Positions 14,630-21,806 of a DNA stretch of 26,682 nucleotides are shown here, piece after piece; the stretch's first letter is position 1, and every line of letters starts with the position of its first letter. A model generated the notes under the pieces. That model ran no database searches, was not told the DNA's origin, and was given only the letters and a program-made list of their open reading frames with translations. The translations under genes were made by a program, and so were the position numbers. Source of the DNA: a virus. The DNA lies in IMG/VR virus record IMGVR_UViG_3300044998_000750, positions 1-26,682 of that record; one strand, 5' to 3'.

Positions 14630-15361
14630 ATGAAACCTTTCGCAGACCAGAAACGAATCCTCCCTGAATTCCCGAAGACTCGCCATCTTCCGTGGAAGCC
14701 GAATACGGTACGGGGTGATCTAGTCGTTTCTGAGGACGAAGCCAAGGTAATTTTTGAAAATCCCCGGACTTTCGTTCAAGAGGACTTTCGTTCAAGAGAA
14801 AGTTGACGGAGCCAATTCTGGTATGGCCTTGGTGAATGGCGAGCCGATTATCCGTAATCGGGAACACATTCTCCGCAAAGGCTTTATGAAGGACACCCCG
14901 GCGAAAAAACAATTCGCCTCGATTTGGGGGTGGTTCTATGACCATCGTGAGAATTTCGAGACTTTGAATGATTTGCTTGGCCCGGTATCCGTTTACGGCG
15001 AGTGGATGATTCAAATTCATGGCATGGTCTATGACTCGCTGCCGGATTGGTTCTTGGCCTACGACGTATACGACTACGAGGCCGAAAAGTTCTTGGACCC
15101 ACAACTGGCGATGGATGCCCTTCAAAAATCTGGGTTTTCTGTCGTTCCGACTCTAAAGATTGGCGTCTCGTCCTACGAAGAACTTGAGACGCTGGCGAAC
15201 GATAATTCGCCTTTTGCCGCTATTCCACGAGAAGGCGTATATGTCAAAGTATCTGACGGCAAATGGCAAGTAGACCGCTTCAAGATGGTCCGACAAGGAG
15301 ATTCGTCCAAGGCGGCTTGTTTGACAATAAAACGCTTCGCAAAAATCGTTTGGCGAAGTGA
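14630..15361 (+). pseudogene. RNA ligase (nucleotidyltransferase superfamily) with two frameshifts
   Basis: The 5' part (14630 to about 14797) reads PEFPKTRHLPW and then NPRTFVQE before a 16-bp tandem duplication shifts the frame to a stop. Removing one copy joins VQE directly to KVDGANSG, the ligase motif I with the AMP-accepting lysine (K52). Then follow NREHILRKG (motif Ia), VYGEWM (motif III), REGVYVKV (motif IV) and DRFKMVRQGD (motif V). A second shift lies near 15300: one added T restores DFVQGGLFDNK to the TGA at 15359-15361. The repaired frame is 717 nt, 238 residues, like the small Deinococcus-type RNA ligases. It would seal nicked RNA. The kinase gene at 15725 is its natural partner. 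As given it is inactive. Confidence 0.75.
14766..14797. repeat. Perfect 16-bp tandem duplication in the RNA ligase gene
   Basis: Positions 14766-14781 and 14782-14797 are identical. The extra 16 bases put a frameshift just before the catalytic KVDG motif and lead to a stop (TGA) soon after. Confidence 0.95.
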
Positions 15362-15399
15362 GAGTAAAATCCCTGTCTCCGTATGTCCTTGGAGGAATC

Positions 15400-15735
15400 A
15401 TGTTTCGCAATGGCTTTACGTTGATCGAACTTCTCGTTGTGTTGGTGATTGTGGCAGTCGTGGTCTTACTGGTTGTAAGTGCCACTGGCTTTGGCGCTTC
15501 GGAGTACGACGCCAAACTGGTACAAAAATGGACTGACGTTGATTACGAGGGGCATCCGGTTTATCGGGCGCAATTCGTGAAGTCCGACGATGAAGTGGTC
15601 ACGGTTGATTCCTTCTGGTATCACAACGATTTGCACAAGGATTCTTACTACAAAATTCGGGTTTTTGGTGGGCGTTTGACCGGCATCACGCCACAACCAC
15701 AGCCCGTTCTAGTTGAGGCGAAAGATGGACATTAG
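15400..15735 (+). CDS. Prepilin-like protein with type IV pilin N-terminus
   Basis: ATG 15400 has GGAGG five bases upstream. The 111-residue protein starts MFRNGFTLIELLVV: a short positive leader, G5/F6 cleavage site, and Glu at mature position 5, followed by about 20 hydrophobic residues. This is the exact signature for prepilin peptidase processing and N-methylation. The rest is a short beta-rich domain (YDAKLVQKWTDVDYEG, then VFGGRLTGITPQ) without paired cysteines. It would depend on host prepilin peptidase and could be assembled into, or interfere with, a host pseudopilus. The end overlaps the kinase start. A pilin-like protein in a phage block is unusual. Confidence 0.75.
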   Translation: MFRNGFTLIELLVVLVIVAVVVLLVVSATGFGASEYDAKLVQKWTDVDYEGHPVYRAQFVKSDDEVVTVDSFWYHNDLHKDSYYKIRVFGGRLTGITPQPQPVLVEAKDGH

Positions 15736-16273
15736 TTGGCTGAAAAGCCCTGAAAATAACAAGGTGTTGATCTTGATGCGGGGCGTTCCCGCATCAGGCA
15801 AGAGCTATCGTGCCAAGGAATTGGCTGGCGATACTCCTGAAATCATTTTCTCGGCGGACCACTTCTTCGGCTCGACGCCGGAAGAGTACGTCAAGAATTG
15901 GTGTATTGAGCAATTGGGCAATGCTCACAAGCAGTGCCAGAAGAACACCCGCATGGTTATGCAGCGGCAGGGTCCGCTCGTAATCGTGGACAATACGAAT
16001 ACGCAGATTCGTGAAATGATGCCGTACTTCGATATGGCGGTTCAGTACGGTTATCGTTTGGAAATCCGTGAACCGACCTCGCCGTGGTGGGTCAACGACA
16101 TTGCACCTTATCTGACCGATAAGGAAGGCAACCGGAAGCAATTGGAAAAGATGGCTGAGTTCCTGTGGAAGAAGAATCAGGAAACTCACTGTGTTCCTTT
16201 GGAATCCATCAAGAAAATGCTTTTCCGGTATCAGCCGAACGTCACTGTCGATGATCTTGCCCGGTGTTCGTGA
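15725..16273 (+). CDS. P-loop kinase, polynucleotide-kinase-like (AAA_33 type)
   Basis: A 182-residue protein from ATG 15725 (GAGG upstream; the start overlaps the previous stop). Walker A is GVPASGKS at 20-27. VIVDNTNTQ at 87-94 is the hallmark strand of the N4BP2/T4-Pnkp kinase group, and a lid-like region follows. No phosphatase (HAD) domain is present, so it would only add 5' phosphates, or act on small substrates. Three hundred and sixty bases upstream lies the RNA ligase gene, so the pair probably formed an RNA-repair module that heals tRNAs cut by host anticodon nucleases. The pairing with a ligase is the main support for the substrate. Confidence 0.75.
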   Translation: MDISWLKSPENNKVLILMRGVPASGKSYRAKELAGDTPEIIFSADHFFGSTPEEYVKNWCIEQLGNAHKQCQKNTRMVMQRQGPLVIVDNTNTQIREMMPYFDMAVQYGYRLEIREPTSPWWVNDIAPYLTDKEGNRKQLEKMAEFLWKKNQETHCVPLESIKKMLFRYQPNVTVDDLARCS

Positions 16274-16280
16274 GGGCAAA

Positions 16281-16451
16281 ATGATTCGCTGGCGTCAAGC
16301 ACTGTTGCTCGGCTTCGTGGGCGGCACCCTATTATGGGCGTTGGGATTCCCAACCCTGTCATGGGGTAGCCGCTCTATTGATTATGTCTGGTGTGTGGGA
16401 TGTATGGGGTTAGCCTCTGTACTCGTTGATGCACTCAAAGGGCGAGGCTGA
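16281..16451 (+). CDS. Small membrane protein, 56 aa
   Basis: ATG 16281 follows GAGGG by four bases. A basic start (MIRWRQ) is followed by two hydrophobic segments, about 8-24 and 34-50, giving a probable two-pass inner-membrane protein. It overlaps the next gene as TGATG (16449-16453). It could be holin-like in size and topology, but no lysis gene lies beside it, so the role is open. Confidence 0.6.
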   Translation: MIRWRQALLLGFVGGTLLWALGFPTLSWGSRSIDYVWCVGCMGLASVLVDALKGRG

Positions 16452-16828
16452 TGAGTAATCTCAAAAAAGTATACGATGACGTTCTGATCTACGGGGCTTC
16501 CTCAAACAAAGGAACTTGTCGTATACAAATTTTTCATCGCAATCCTTTTTATCTGGTTTTCTTTACTGAATTAGATTTGAACACCGGGCCGAGTGTAACT
16601 AACTCGATTGAGAAATTGATTGAGATTGCACAAGGACTATTTTTGCAATGGGGCATACAAAAAGAACATATAGACGATTTGGTGATCTTGTACGCTGAAA
16701 GGTACGAAGAACATCCAGAGTATTTTGATTGGGTACAATTAGGAAGCAACAAACAACCAATTTGGACGAGAGCATCGGCAGAAGAGATTCGTGTGCTTTT
16801 GCCCTTATTGGACAAGGATGAAAAATGA
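16451..16828 (+). CDS. Hypothetical protein, 125 aa
   Basis: A soluble protein with a mixed alpha/beta pattern: DDVLIYGASS, then FHRNPFYLVFFTELDL, and an acidic C-terminus. No known motif. It is tied by TGATG to the small membrane protein before it and by ATGA to the M50 protease after it, so all three are translated together and may be functionally linked. I do not recognise the family. Confidence 0.65.
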   Translation: MSNLKKVYDDVLIYGASSNKGTCRIQIFHRNPFYLVFFTELDLNTGPSVTNSIEKLIEIAQGLFLQWGIQKEHIDDLVILYAERYEEHPEYFDWVQLGSNKQPIWTRASAEEIRVLLPLLDKDEK

Positions 16829-17892
16829 AATATTTAAGAACCTTTACGCTCTTTTCCTTCGAGGGAATCGAGCTAAAAGTTAGTTGGTCATTCCAGCTAT
16901 TTGTTTTGATTTTATTTTCCATGCTCTTTTTGACGGGGCTGGGCGAAGGCTTTTTGCACGGTCTGGTTCTTGCAACCACAGTCGTGTTTTGTGTGTTTTT
17001 CGCCTATTCCTTTGTCGTTGTTCATGAATATGGGCACGCCTTAGCCGCCAAACATCTAGGATATAAAACGAGAGATATTTCGTTGTATCCGATGGCCGGA
17101 CTTGCCTCTATCTCCGGTGAGTGGCATAAAAATCCTTGGCATGAATTTATCATTACTATTTGGGGACCAATTACCAATTTGGTAATGGGTGCCCTTGCCT
17201 TTGGGTTTTTGCAATTCTGCGAGGCAGAAACGCTAGAACATGCAATTGTTAATTTTGCATTCAAAGTGAATTTCTCGCTTCTTCTTTTCAATTTGATTCC
17301 TGCCTACCCGATGGATGGCGGTCGCATTCTTTGTTCAGCAATCGGTGCAATTTCCAAAGATTGGTGGACAGGTACAGTTTGGGCAACTCGTTGTTCATTT
17401 GTTTGTGGTTTGGTCGCCATCCCGTTGGGTTTTTATTTTCAGAATCCTATAGCGGGCCTTATGATCGGGTTTATGGGTCTATTTGCGGCTCAAGCAGAAA
17501 TGGCTCACTTGAAGAATTTGAGAGAAATTGAGCAATTAGAAGAAGAGCGATTAGCTTTATTTTCTAACCTGATGCGGAGCGAATCTCTACAGTTGTATCC
17601 CGACGACCCCGTGCGTCGTGAGGAATTTGTGGAAATTATGATGAATTTCCATAAGTTTCTAATGAGGTTTATCAATTGGGCAGTGAGGGAAAAAATCCCT
17701 ATTGAAGACTTTGAGAAGATGATTGCTTATCTTTTCACTCAAATGAAAGACGCAGAACGCAATCGTGAAATGAACGCAAAAGCAGCGTTTGATGAAAACG
17801 GTTTGTTTGAAGAAATCCGTGAGGCCGCAAATGAATATCGACCAGTTGTGGGTGACGCACAACTATCTGAGACACAAAGAGAATCTGCATGA
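16825..17892 (+). CDS. M50 (site-2-type) intramembrane zinc metalloprotease
   Basis: A 355-residue protein. HEYGH at 67-71 supplies the two zinc His and the catalytic Glu inside a membrane helix; the third ligand is D164 in NLIPAYPMDGGR (156-167). About six membrane segments lie between 20 and 225. The soluble C-terminus (about 230-355) is helical and charged, with no PDZ or CBS domain. Site-2 proteases cut transmembrane substrates such as anti-sigma factors or signal peptides. In a phage it may cleave a host or phage membrane protein, perhaps the prepilin-like protein or a small membrane protein nearby. It overlaps the genes before and after it (62 nt with the latter). Confidence 0.9.
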   Translation: MKYLRTFTLFSFEGIELKVSWSFQLFVLILFSMLFLTGLGEGFLHGLVLATTVVFCVFFAYSFVVVHEYGHALAAKHLGYKTRDISLYPMAGLASISGEWHKNPWHEFIITIWGPITNLVMGALAFGFLQFCEAETLEHAIVNFAFKVNFSLLLFNLIPAYPMDGGRILCSAIGAISKDWWTGTVWATRCSFVCGLVAIPLGFYFQNPIAGLMIGFMGLFAAQAEMAHLKNLREIEQLEEERLALFSNLMRSESLQLYPDDPVRREEFVEIMMNFHKFLMRFINWAVREKIPIEDFEKMIAYLFTQMKDAERNREMNAKAAFDENGLFEEIREAANEYRPVVGDAQLSETQRESA

Positions 17893-18346
17893 AATGGTTC
17901 TCTATGTTGTCAATGGTGGAGTGTGGACAAAAGAATATCTTGAAGAATATAGCCGGTCGCAGGGGTTAAACCGGGTTTCGCCCCTTATTCAGCTTTCTCG
18001 TTTCGATGACGGGAAGATTTTCCTGCATGACGGGCATCATCGAGTTGTTTCAACTTACATTGCTGGGCGGCATGTTCTTCTTCCCGGCGAGTATGAGATT
18101 ACTGACTGGACCTATCCAGATTATCTCGAAATAAACCACGGTAATGGCTGGTATACCCCATTCGATCCACGGGTTCATACGAGAACACCAGACTTTGCTA
18201 AATTCAAAAAGCTGGCGAGGGAACGATTCGTGATTGATCCAGTTGAGGCCGAGAAGTGGATTGTGGAAAATGCCAATCTTTTCCGTGAACCCAGACGTTT
18301 CAAATCTGTAGTTGAGTTAGCTAACTCGGTCCCTTTACGGGGTTGA
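17831..18346 (+). CDS. ParB/sulfiredoxin-like domain protein
   Basis: A 171-residue protein from ATG 17831, which has GAGG upstream and begins inside the M50 gene. The strand IFLHDGHHRVVSTYIAG (residues 64-80) is the box II signature of ParB-like nucleotide-binding domains, D-G-x-H-R. No helix-turn-helix follows, so it is a standalone catalytic or nucleotide-binding domain rather than a partition protein. Phage versions include nucleases and CTPase-like modifiers. Whether it cuts DNA cannot be seen. A canonical promoter starts right at its 3' end (18343). Confidence 0.7.
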   Translation: MNIDQLWVTHNYLRHKENLHEMVLYVVNGGVWTKEYLEEYSRSQGLNRVSPLIQLSRFDDGKIFLHDGHHRVVSTYIAGRHVLLPGEYEITDWTYPDYLEINHGNGWYTPFDPRVHTRTPDFAKFKKLARERFVIDPVEAEKWIVENANLFREPRRFKSVVELANSVPLRG

Positions 18347-18371
18347 CAAGTATTGAACGATTGATTATACT
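18343..18371 (+). promoter_or_regulatory. Near-consensus sigma-70 promoter for the Cys-rich protein gene
   Basis: TTGACA (18343-18348), exactly 17 bases, TATACT (18366-18371). It is the best housekeeping-type promoter in the window. The expected start near 18378 falls on the first base of a terminator-like hairpin (18380-18406), so the transcript either begins with that hairpin or is mostly terminated. Confidence 0.75.
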
Positions 18372-18379
18372 TGCTTCCT

Positions 18380-18406
18380 GACGCCGAAAGGTTTGGCGTC
18401 TTTTTT
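18380..18406 (+). terminator. Terminator-like hairpin between promoter and gene
   Basis: Stem GACGCC/GGCGTC (18380-18385, 18395-18400), with further A-T pairing in the loop, is followed by six T. It may end transcription coming from the ParB-like gene, act as an attenuator, or be a 5' stabilising hairpin of the Cys-rich protein mRNA. Confidence 0.7.
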
Positions 18407-18432
18407 GTTTCCTCTCAAGGAGGCTTTTGAAA

Positions 18433-18642
18433 ATGAAGACTTTAGTTGCTGCTGCTTGCTTGTTTGCGGTGATGGCTTTCTCTGGTACGGCTGAGGCCGG
18501 TTGGAGAAAGCGTTGTTGCCAGCCAGTTTGCACCCCTTGTGTACAAAAAACTGCTTGCAATACTTGTTGCAATCAGCCCGTTCGCAAGGTTATCAAGGCG
18601 GTTCTTCCGCCCTATGGATGCCGGAAGTGTTGCTGCAAGTAA
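18433..18642 (+). CDS. Secreted Cys-rich miniprotein, 69 aa
   Basis: ATG 18433 has AAGGAGG ten bases upstream. Residues 1-22 form a clear Sec signal peptide with cleavage after AEA. The mature part of about 47 residues starts GWRKRCCQPVC and holds eleven Cys, including CC pairs and a final CRKCCCK, with many Lys and Arg. It is probably disulfide-bonded or metal-binding outside the cytoplasm. Similar CC-x-PV-rich secreted peptides are common in Planctomycetota, which hints at the host or the gene's origin (inference). It is transcribed on its own between a strong promoter and the hairpin at 18689-18726. Overall role unknown. Confidence 0.75.
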   Translation: MKTLVAAACLFAVMAFSGTAEAGWRKRCCQPVCTPCVQKTACNTCCNQPVRKVIKAVLPPYGCRKCCCK

Positions 18643-18644
18643 CA

Positions 18645-18923
18645 CTATTCCCACTTCTCTACACTATCAATCCAGTAGTGTAGAATCCATCGACCGGAAG
18701 TAGACATATACTTCCGGTCGATTTTTATTTGTCCACTGTGAATTTTTCGGTGGCAATTAGAGCAGGCAACGATTGTATTGAAATCGGTGTATTTGCCACC
18801 TTCTTCGCCGGGCACAATGCGATGACAGTCCAAGACTGAGTAATCTTCTTCGCCGCAGAAATAACATTTCTTTTCGTATTTCTTTTTGGCAACTTTGTTA
18901 ATTAGTGTCTTGCGGCGTCCCAT
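18645..18923 (-). CDS. HNH endonuclease
   Basis: A 92-residue protein with all HNH parts. The zinc Cys pairs are C20-x2-C23 and C54-x2-C57; DCHRIVPGEEGG has the catalytic His (H34); then N49 and CHRKIHSG (H58, H62). The C-terminal STSGRWILHYW is typical of small phage and host HNH proteins. It would nick or cut double-stranded DNA; free-standing copies may be homing-type or packaging-related. The start overlaps the methyltransferase-like gene by 26 bases. Codons for residues about 68-78 form the stem of the terminator serving the opposite strand. Confidence 0.85.
   Translation of the reverse strand: MGRRKTLINKVAKKKYEKKCYFCGEEDYSVLDCHRIVPGEEGGKYTDFNTIVACSNCHRKIHSGQIKIDRKYMSTSGRWILHYWIDSVEKWE
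18689..18726 (+). terminator. Rho-independent terminator for the Cys-rich protein gene
   Basis: A 14-bp perfect stem (18689-18702/18709-18722, 6-base loop) is followed by a T-rich tract. It lies inside the antisense HNH coding region. A promoter-like TCTACA, 17 bases, TAGAAT (18658-18686) sits just before it on the same strand and is probably incidental. Confidence 0.8.
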
Positions 18924-19536
18924 TGTAGGTGGCTATTCCAACTCCGTATTTCTCCTCAAATATTCTATAATTGTAATTGGGATTATTCAAAAAATACTTA
19001 TCGAATACAGGCCGCTCGGCACAGATATAGCCGTACTTTGTTTCCACATCCGGCTTCCACATTCCTTCCGCACAATCGTGGCACATTTGCGTAATTTTTG
19101 GATCGTGATCCAGAATAGTTTTGACACAAAACTCGACGTGATCCCAAGTGTGGGCACAGTCGTGGAAGACTAATTCGATGGGATATTGTCTAAGTAATTC
19201 AGGCAATTTCTTTTCGGCATTCCCCCAGACCTTGATAATTGAAGGATCATCGTCGGGAAGAAATTCTAAAGTTCCACAACTTTCAGGCGGATAGTTGTTT
19301 TCTGGACATGCTCCCAATTCAACGGTGATAAATTTACCGCCTACTTGCTTCATGGCGTCGGAGAAGATAAGCCCGGAATGCCCATGTTGACCACCAAGTT
19401 CCAGCATTGCCTTGGGTTTTAGTTCCAAAATTAAATCCCAAATGAGACGAGCCTCATTCTGCGTCATTGTGCGGATCGCTCTTTTGGTTAGAGCTTTTTG
19501 GAATTTTTCCCAAGCCTTTTCAAATGTGTAATTCAT
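18898..19536 (-). CDS. Class I SAM-dependent methyltransferase-like protein
   Basis: A 212-residue protein. KAMLELGGQHGHSGLIFSDAM (split here as LELGGQHGHSG, about residues 45-55) is motif I of Rossmann methyltransferases with the glycine-rich turn. KFITVELG is motif II with the ribose-binding Glu, and ELVFHDCAHTWDHV is the motif IV region. This pattern matches the Methyltransf_24 group, whose members act on small molecules or sugars. No NPPY motif is seen, so an adenine-N6 DNA methylase is unlikely. It overlaps the HNH and the PD-(D/E)XK-like genes at both ends, forming a compact nuclease/methyltransferase cluster. A restriction-type pairing is conceivable but not shown. Confidence 0.7.
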   Translation of the reverse strand: MNYTFEKAWEKFQKALTKRAIRTMTQNEARLIWDLILELKPKAMLELGGQHGHSGLIFSDAMKQVGGKFITVELGACPENNYPPESCGTLEFLPDDDPSIIKVWGNAEKKLPELLRQYPIELVFHDCAHTWDHVEFCVKTILDHDPKITQMCHDCAEGMWKPDVETKYGYICAERPVFDKYFLNNPNYNYRIFEEKYGVGIATYNGTPQDTN

Positions 19537-20041
19537 TTTTTTCTAAATTTGGTATTTCTTCCATTTTATTCAATTCGGAATACTTGAGGTTGTAACAATC
19601 TTCTTTTGCTGGCCAAGGTGTGCCGGGGTCTTTTTGACCCTTTTTAAGATAAAATGCTTTATCAAAGAATTTCTTTTTCTCTATCCAGCCCATCACATAG
19701 GCTTTTGTTGGATTTTCAATAGGGCACAAACTTACAAACAAATAGTTATCGCAATCTTGTTTGGTATTTTTTGCACAAACAGTTGCATTATAATTCAATC
19801 TTGGCGGAACGCTTCGAGCTTTTGTTTTTATTTCGTATGTCTTCCCGTCTTTGATTATGTCATAGTCATAAGACGTGCCGCTCACTATTCTTCCTTTCAA
19901 TATTTTGTTAGCGGCCATTTCTCCAAGAAATCCCGTTTCATTTCCTTCTCCTTTTCTTATTGAATTCTTTAGCTGGCCCATCGCATCAGCTTTTCTTTTT
20001 GCAATTTTTTTCATTGCTTCGGTAACAGGAACTTCGTGCAT
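19520..20041 (-). CDS. PD-(D/E)XK-like nuclease, putative
   Basis: A 173-residue protein. GFLGEMAANKIL gives the conserved helix Glu (E41), followed by YDYDIIKDGKTYEIKTKAR with D61, E70 and K72, the D...E-x-K arrangement of restriction-type nucleases. A basic stretch (KTKARSVPP) follows. It could be a small restriction-like or recombination nuclease, and its overlap with a methyltransferase-like gene invites that idea. Known restriction-enzyme families are not recognisable, and the length allows only one catalytic domain. The gene ends 17 bases inside the methyltransferase-like gene. Confidence 0.6.
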   Translation of the reverse strand: MHEVPVTEAMKKIAKRKADAMGQLKNSIRKGEGNETGFLGEMAANKILKGRIVSGTSYDYDIIKDGKTYEIKTKARSVPPRLNYNATVCAKNTKQDCDNYLFVSLCPIENPTKAYVMGWIEKKKFFDKAFYLKKGQKDPGTPWPAKEDCYNLKYSELNKMEEIPNLEKNELHI

Positions 20042-20048
20042 TTCTTCC

Positions 20049-20357
20049 TCACATATTCTTTAGATAAAGTTCGAGGTCGTTTTTGCCCCGAATTGTGTAG
20101 AGGCGTTTTTCAGTCACTTTCATGACGTGCTTTTTTGCGCCCTTTTTACTTAACAGACGCATATCCATCGCCTCTTTGAAGGTTTCTTCTACTCCACATA
20201 GAAAAACCCATATCTTATAATCGTCATATTTTAGAAAAACTTTAGCGTCTTCAAAATACGACTCCCAGATAATGCCTAGCTTTTTGGCTGTTTTAGCATA
20301 TCTTTCGACCATAAGTGCGCTGTGATTTTTGTAGAATTCAATTGGCAAGTCTTGCAT
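20049..20357 (-). CDS. Hypothetical protein, 102 aa
   Basis: A short, soluble, mostly helical protein with a basic C-terminal half (KKGAKKHVMKVTEKRLYTIRGKN in part). No motif is recognised. It lies 9 bases after the UvsW-like helicase gene and 7 before the PD-(D/E)XK-like gene, so it belongs to the same operon. Confidence 0.65.
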   Translation of the reverse strand: MQDLPIEFYKNHSALMVERYAKTAKKLGIIWESYFEDAKVFLKYDDYKIWVFLCGVEETFKEAMDMRLLSKKGAKKHVMKVTEKRLYTIRGKNDLELYLKNM

Positions 20358-20366
20358 ACAGTTCCT

Positions 20367-21806
20367 TTAAAAGTCAATTTTATCTTTAATTGTAACGGTA
20401 TGTCCTTGCTCTTTCAATATTCTGATACGCTTCTGGCTGTGTTCCAAGAGATAGGGGTTTATATTAAACAAGAAGTCGTAGTAATTCAAACCTTCTTTAT
20501 CTTCTGCTGTACGAAGTCCACGACCCATTCTCTGAATGATTTGGTGATCGGCCTGCCCACCAGCAGCGTTAATGAGATTGTGGATAAAGACGTTGATACC
20601 CGTGTTGAAAATCTGCTGGGTAGCAATCGCAATTACGTTCTTTTTTGATTTTTGAAGAGTCTCGATAACGCCCTTGCGGGTTTTTGAGTCGTCTTTTCCT
20701 TGTACCCATAAAGACCCCGGCAAGAGATTATGGAGGGCATCGCCGTGGGCAATACGATCCACCAGAATAAGTGTTCTGCCTTTTTGTTGTTTGGCGAGCT
20801 TAGTGACAATTTTGTGGAAGTGGAAACTTTCCGCAATACCACGAGTGACAGCATCCAGATAAATATCGTAAGGAATTGCAGGTTCGTCTATTGGGTAGAA
20901 CGTACAGTCGGAAGCAGAAAGAATGCCACGATTTTGTAGCTCTTTGGTTGTGAGTACGCCACCCTCAGCCGATTTAATTTCCAGAACCGGCCCGAAGAAT
21001 CCTTTGACGTAATATTTTTGAACTTTGTCTTTCTCGCCAAATTTAAACGGTGTAGCACTGAGGGCTACCCGTATATCGCAACTTTTGAGTCTACGATATA
21101 CAGCTTTAGGCAAAGCGCTCATCATGTCGTGGATTTCATCCACGATTACCACTTTGATTTTTGATAGCACTTTTTCCATTTTGGCTACGGACTGGACCGA
21201 TGCCACGGTAATTATGTTTGGTTTTACATTACCACCCCATAACGTACCGACATTCTGAACTCCCCATTTACTGATTTCAGAATAGTTTTGTTCAGCCAAG
21301 CCGACTCTATTTTGTAAAACAAGGGTCGGCGTGTTTGGCGGAATTGCACGCAGAATGCCGAGCATGATGAAGGTTTTGCCCGCACTTGTGGGGGCATATA
21401 TAACGCCTCGTCTATGCTTGATTACTTTGTTAACTAACTCAACTTGGTAATCATGAAGCGTAACCGGGTTGTATCCCGGTGGCAGGGCATTGTTGAAAAA
21501 ATCTTCTTTTATTTCAGAATATAGGAACGGTGTTTTTGTTCTTTCGTCCTGAATTTCATATGATACATTGAAGTGCTTTAATGCTGAAAGCACTTCAGGT
21601 AGCAGCCCCGTGAGGAATTTGCCTGTTTCGAGTTTGAAGAATTCGGTATAGCCGTCCCACATGCCCATTTTGTAGCGGCGATTGTGGAAATAGTTCCTTT
21701 CACGGAATCTGAGGCAATCCCAAATCTTGTGTTTTATTCCAGTCTGATCTGTCATCAGAAAGGAATAGTCATTGCTGATTTTGAGTATTGCTTTGCTGTT
21801 GCTCAT
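20367..21806 (-). CDS. UvsW-like superfamily 2 helicase
   Basis: A 479-residue protein. An N-terminal domain (about 1-110) with MGMWDGYTEFF and FLTGLLPEVL resembles the DNA-binding part of T4 UvsW. Then follow Walker A APTSAGKT (138-145), DEIH (223-226), SAT (250-252) and motif VI QRMGRGLR (425-432). UvsW-type helicases unwind branched DNA, drive fork regression, and switch T4 from origin- to recombination-dependent replication. All motifs are intact. ATG 21806 has AAAAGGT upstream. It heads the minus-strand block of nuclease genes. The superfamily assignment is firm; the UvsW label rests on the N-terminal resemblance and phage context. Confidence 0.85.
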   Translation of the reverse strand: MSNSKAILKISNDYSFLMTDQTGIKHKIWDCLRFRERNYFHNRRYKMGMWDGYTEFFKLETGKFLTGLLPEVLSALKHFNVSYEIQDERTKTPFLYSEIKEDFFNNALPPGYNPVTLHDYQVELVNKVIKHRRGVIYAPTSAGKTFIMLGILRAIPPNTPTLVLQNRVGLAEQNYSEISKWGVQNVGTLWGGNVKPNIITVASVQSVAKMEKVLSKIKVVIVDEIHDMMSALPKAVYRRLKSCDIRVALSATPFKFGEKDKVQKYYVKGFFGPVLEIKSAEGGVLTTKELQNRGILSASDCTFYPIDEPAIPYDIYLDAVTRGIAESFHFHKIVTKLAKQQKGRTLILVDRIAHGDALHNLLPGSLWVQGKDDSKTRKGVIETLQKSKKNVIAIATQQIFNTGINVFIHNLINAAGGQADHQIIQRMGRGLRTAEDKEGLNYYDFLFNINPYLLEHSQKRIRILKEQGHTVTIKDKIDF

